Origin: Clostridiales bacterium UBA1390
Lineage (GTDB): Bacteria; Bacillota; Clostridia; Lachnospirales; Bianqueaceae
Length of the DNA stretch: 28,504 bases
Reading direction: 5' to 3'
Assembly (NCBI GenBank): GCA_002305315.1
Contig: DBQQ01000019.1
Span: forward strand, 1-28,504
Position numbers and translations under genes: made by a program. Positions 26,638 to 28,504 of this stretch are shown piece after piece (the stretch's first letter is position 1; every line of letters begins with the position of its first letter). The notes under the pieces were generated by a model. It searched no databases. It was not told the origin of the DNA and saw nothing but the letters and a program-made list of their open reading frames with translations.

Positions 26638-27732
26638 ATGAAAATTTTTCGATTTATATTTCTATGTATTCTATCTCTGGCAATGATCGGTTGCACCTCT
26701 TTACCTTCACAGAATAGTCTGGCCGATGTTTCAAGTGAAGATTCCAGTTCCGCGGCAGATAGTTCGACCACCGCGGAATCCAATTCATCCGAAGAATCTG
26801 TTTCTGATGATTCTTCGACGGCTGAATTCTCTCAGCAAGAGTCCTCTGCAGAATCTTCTACAGAGAATTCCGAGCCAGAGACTCTGCCGGAAGAATCCGG
26901 TTTCACTTGGGTCTTGGAACCTTCTATCGAGGCCCAATCCGTACTTCCCATTCGTGATGGAGATACACCCGGCTCTTTTAATATCAGCCCTTCGATCTGT
27001 TTTGTTCAGGAAGGTCTTATGGGTCTGATGAATCAGGCAGGAAGCATCCTGCTGCCCGCTGAATACGCAGATATTTGTTATAGCCGCACGGCTGGCGGCC
27101 TCATCGTCCTACAGGAAGGCTCTACCACCTATCAGCGTCTCGATAACCAGTATCAACCTTCTTTTGATGTCGATTACAGCTTGACTTCCTTTGTCGCCAC
27201 CACCTCGTATGTCTGGGATCCGGATACAGAAACCATTCTGGACTCTGCCAATGATATGGCGCCCTATGAAGACACATCCTATGTCGTGGTCCGCCAGTCC
27301 GAAGGCAGTAATCTCTATGCACTCGGCAATGCCAGCGGCCTTTCTACCGATTTCATTTATTCTGATTTTGGACCGACAGGGCTTATCAATGAGTTTTTCG
27401 TTCAGGATGAAACCGGGTGGCACCTAGTCAATCATCTAGGTGAAGACCTGCTCGATGGCATGATCCTTCGTCCCCGTTTGCAACGGACGATTCGTCTGGA
27501 AGGCGACTCCTTCTCTTCTTCCTATGTAGAAACGGCTCCCTATCCCTGTTCTGAAGGCGTTTTCACCTTCCAGGGAGAAAATGGGAAATGGGGATTCTAC
27601 GATGCCTCCGGCAACATGCTCGTCGATTTCATCTTCGAAGAAGCCTGTCCTGTCTCCCTCGGCAACGCCTGGGTCAAATGGAATGGCATGTGGGGACTGA
27701 TCACCGTTGACATGGTCTCCGCCGTCGGTTAA
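26638..27732 (+). CDS. WG-repeat lipoprotein
   Basis: A 364-residue putative lipoprotein starting at 26638, with AGAAAGGA seven bases upstream; longer in-frame starts lie within the leader and lack a binding site. The signal is a short basic N terminus and hydrophobic run ending MIG-C19, a plausible lipobox. Residues about 29-90 are a Ser/Thr/Glu-rich spacer, probably reaching through the wall. The rest has beta-propeller-like WG repeats: GLMGLMNQAGSILLPAEYAD, TGWHLVNHLGEDLL and GKWGFYDASGNMLVDFIFEE, then MWGLI at the end. WG-repeat proteins are common at clostridial surfaces and mostly uncharacterised. Monocistronic, with a terminator 36 bases downstream. Confidence 0.88.
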   Translation: MKIFRFIFLCILSLAMIGCTSLPSQNSLADVSSEDSSSAADSSTTAESNSSEESVSDDSSTAEFSQQESSAESSTENSEPETLPEESGFTWVLEPSIEAQSVLPIRDGDTPGSFNISPSICFVQEGLMGLMNQAGSILLPAEYADICYSRTAGGLIVLQEGSTTYQRLDNQYQPSFDVDYSLTSFVATTSYVWDPDTETILDSANDMAPYEDTSYVVVRQSEGSNLYALGNASGLSTDFIYSDFGPTGLINEFFVQDETGWHLVNHLGEDLLDGMILRPRLQRTIRLEGDSFSSSYVETAPYPCSEGVFTFQGENGKWGFYDASGNMLVDFIFEEACPVSLGNAWVKWNGMWGLITVDMVSAVG

Positions 27733-27768
27733 AAATAAAGGAGCCTGAATTTACCATTCAAGGGATAC

Positions 27769-27811
27769 AAAAAGGCCCGTCGCAGAATTTCTATTTTGCG
27801 ACGGGCCTTTT
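27769..27811 (+). terminator. Terminator of the lipoprotein gene
   Basis: AAAGGCCCGTCGCA (27771-27784) pairs perfectly with TGCGACGGGCCTTT (27797-27810), a 14-bp stem with a 12-base loop, flanked by A-run and T-run so it can work in both directions. Confidence 0.95.
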
Positions 27812-27977
27812 CGATTGTTTGAAAACGAGAATTACGATATAAACAGGCCGCCCCCCTTAGAGAATCTAATTCAACTCGTTTACCAGTATCATTGTTTCGC
27901 AATTTCGCGACAGTACTCATTGACCTCGCCATTTATGATAGGTTGACATCCTTTCTTTTTGCAATATCCGTCCCCAT

Positions 27978-28016
27978 GGATTGTCACTTTACAATCCGTG
28001 ATTCTTGTGTTATTAT
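27978..28016 (+). promoter_or_regulatory. Promoter and overlapping inverted repeat of the right-edge nuclease-like gene
   Basis: TTTACA (27988-27993) and TATTAT (28011-28016) are 17 bases apart. A perfect seven-base inverted repeat GGATTGT (27978-27984) / ACAATCC (27991-27997) covers the -35 box and may be an operator. The expected start near 28023 leaves a leader of only about 18 bases. The rest of the 27812-28040 gap shows no supported gene. Confidence 0.7.
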
Positions 28017-28040
28017 AGGATATATGAAAGGGGCGATCCT

Positions 28041-28504
28041 ATGGCCAAACTCTCATCTCACATTGCATATATCATTTCTTCGTTCTATCACACGCTGCTC
28101 GAACTTCATGCCATTCCCGACTTCTGTCTCTCCCGCAAGAAGAATAAGAAGACGGGGAAGGTGTATTTATACAAGCAGGAGTCTACCAGCAAAGGCCGAA
28201 AACAGACGAAAATCAAGGCCGCCCAAGAAGCGGACTATCTTGAGTTGTACTCAGAACGCCAGAAGCTGAAGGCGCGCCTGAAAGAGCTCAAAGCGCAATA
28301 CAAGAAGTTTTCCTTCCACGATCGCCGCGATGTACGCTATGCCCTTGCCTGCTTTCAGCATGCAGAAGAGGTCGGCATCGGAAAAATTATCGAAAAGAAC
28401 ATGTTCCTCGACGGCACGACCCGTGATTCCAAGAGCGAGCTCATTTTTTCTCTCTTGTTCGATCTGCTGGGCATACAATATACGCACAATTATCCGTTGT
28501 ACGC
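28041..28504 (+). CDS. PD-(D/E)XK nuclease-like protein, 3' end outside the window
   Basis: The first 154 residues of a frame cut by the window edge. The start ATG at 28041 has AAAGGGG eight bases upstream. Residues 30-90 are strongly basic and helical (SRKKNKKTGK, then KLKARLKELKAQYKK), like the same part of the gene at 812-1612. Residues 123-133 read LDGTTRDSKSE and the next 20 continue with a matching helix and an IQYTHNYPLY stretch. The D and E-x-H parts of the nuclease site should lie just beyond the edge. Outside the motif the two proteins differ greatly, so they are distant paralogues and not a recent duplication. Function unknown. Confidence 0.8.
   Translation, partial: MAKLSSHIAYIISSFYHTLLELHAIPDFCLSRKKNKKTGKVYLYKQESTSKGRKQTKIKAAQEADYLELYSERQKLKARLKELKAQYKKFSFHDRRDVRYALACFQHAEEVGIGKIIEKNMFLDGTTRDSKSELIFSLLFDLLGIQYTHNYPLY

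Noticed and set aside
27729..27932. A 67-codon minus-strand frame between the lipoprotein gene and the right-edge gene
   Set aside because: It runs through the bidirectional terminator hairpin and has no binding site.

Overview
The window reads as a chromosomal segment of an anaerobic member of Clostridia (Bacillota). The evidence is a trimeric [FeFe]-hydrogenase, a SCIFF peptide with its radical-SAM maturase, an S-layer-homology protein, strong AGGAGG-type ribosome binding sites and several sigma-A-like promoters with 17-base spacers. I cannot name a genus. No rRNA, tRNA, CRISPR array, transposase or phage gene was seen.

Layout. 1-680: an array of about 80-88 bp tandem repeats, each unit carrying two GTATAC palindromes, running off the left edge. 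812-1612 (-): a PD-(D/E)XK-nuclease-like protein of unknown role. A truncated relative begins at 28041 (+) at the right edge, so the window is framed by two copies of this family. 1740-5862 (-): hydCBA hydrogenase operon with a promoter and a possible Rex operator. 6124-8524 (+): a membrane-anchored TPR protein and an Orn/Lys/Arg decarboxylase-family PLP enzyme. 8633-11470 (+): SCIFF precursor, maturase and an AI-2E-family permease. 11532-12002 (+): TspO. 11992-16387 (-): a cytoplasmic carbohydrate pair, a SASA-type esterase and a glycosidase-like protein fused to a GNAT acetyltransferase. 16443-26262 (-): a long co-directional run gyrB, gyrA, CAP/SLH exported protein, tandem class II aldolase protein, malic enzyme, metY. 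26638-27732 (+): a WG-repeat lipoprotein with a long structured leader.

How the genes fit together. The hydrogenase would dispose of reductant from fermentation as H2, possibly by electron confurcation between NADH and ferredoxin; malic enzyme supplies pyruvate and reduced cofactor; MetY makes homocysteine or cysteine. The SCIFF pair is a compact ranthipeptide locus. The esterase and glycosidase overlap and have no signal peptides, so they probably trim imported acetylated sugars. Gyrase shares its transcription unit with unrelated downstream genes.

Least explained and most interesting: the two nuclease-like paralogues with the adjacent GTATAC array; a SCIFF precursor that appears to lack the usual acceptor threonine; the glycosidase-GNAT fusion; and a tandem aldolase whose second half has lost most of its metal site.
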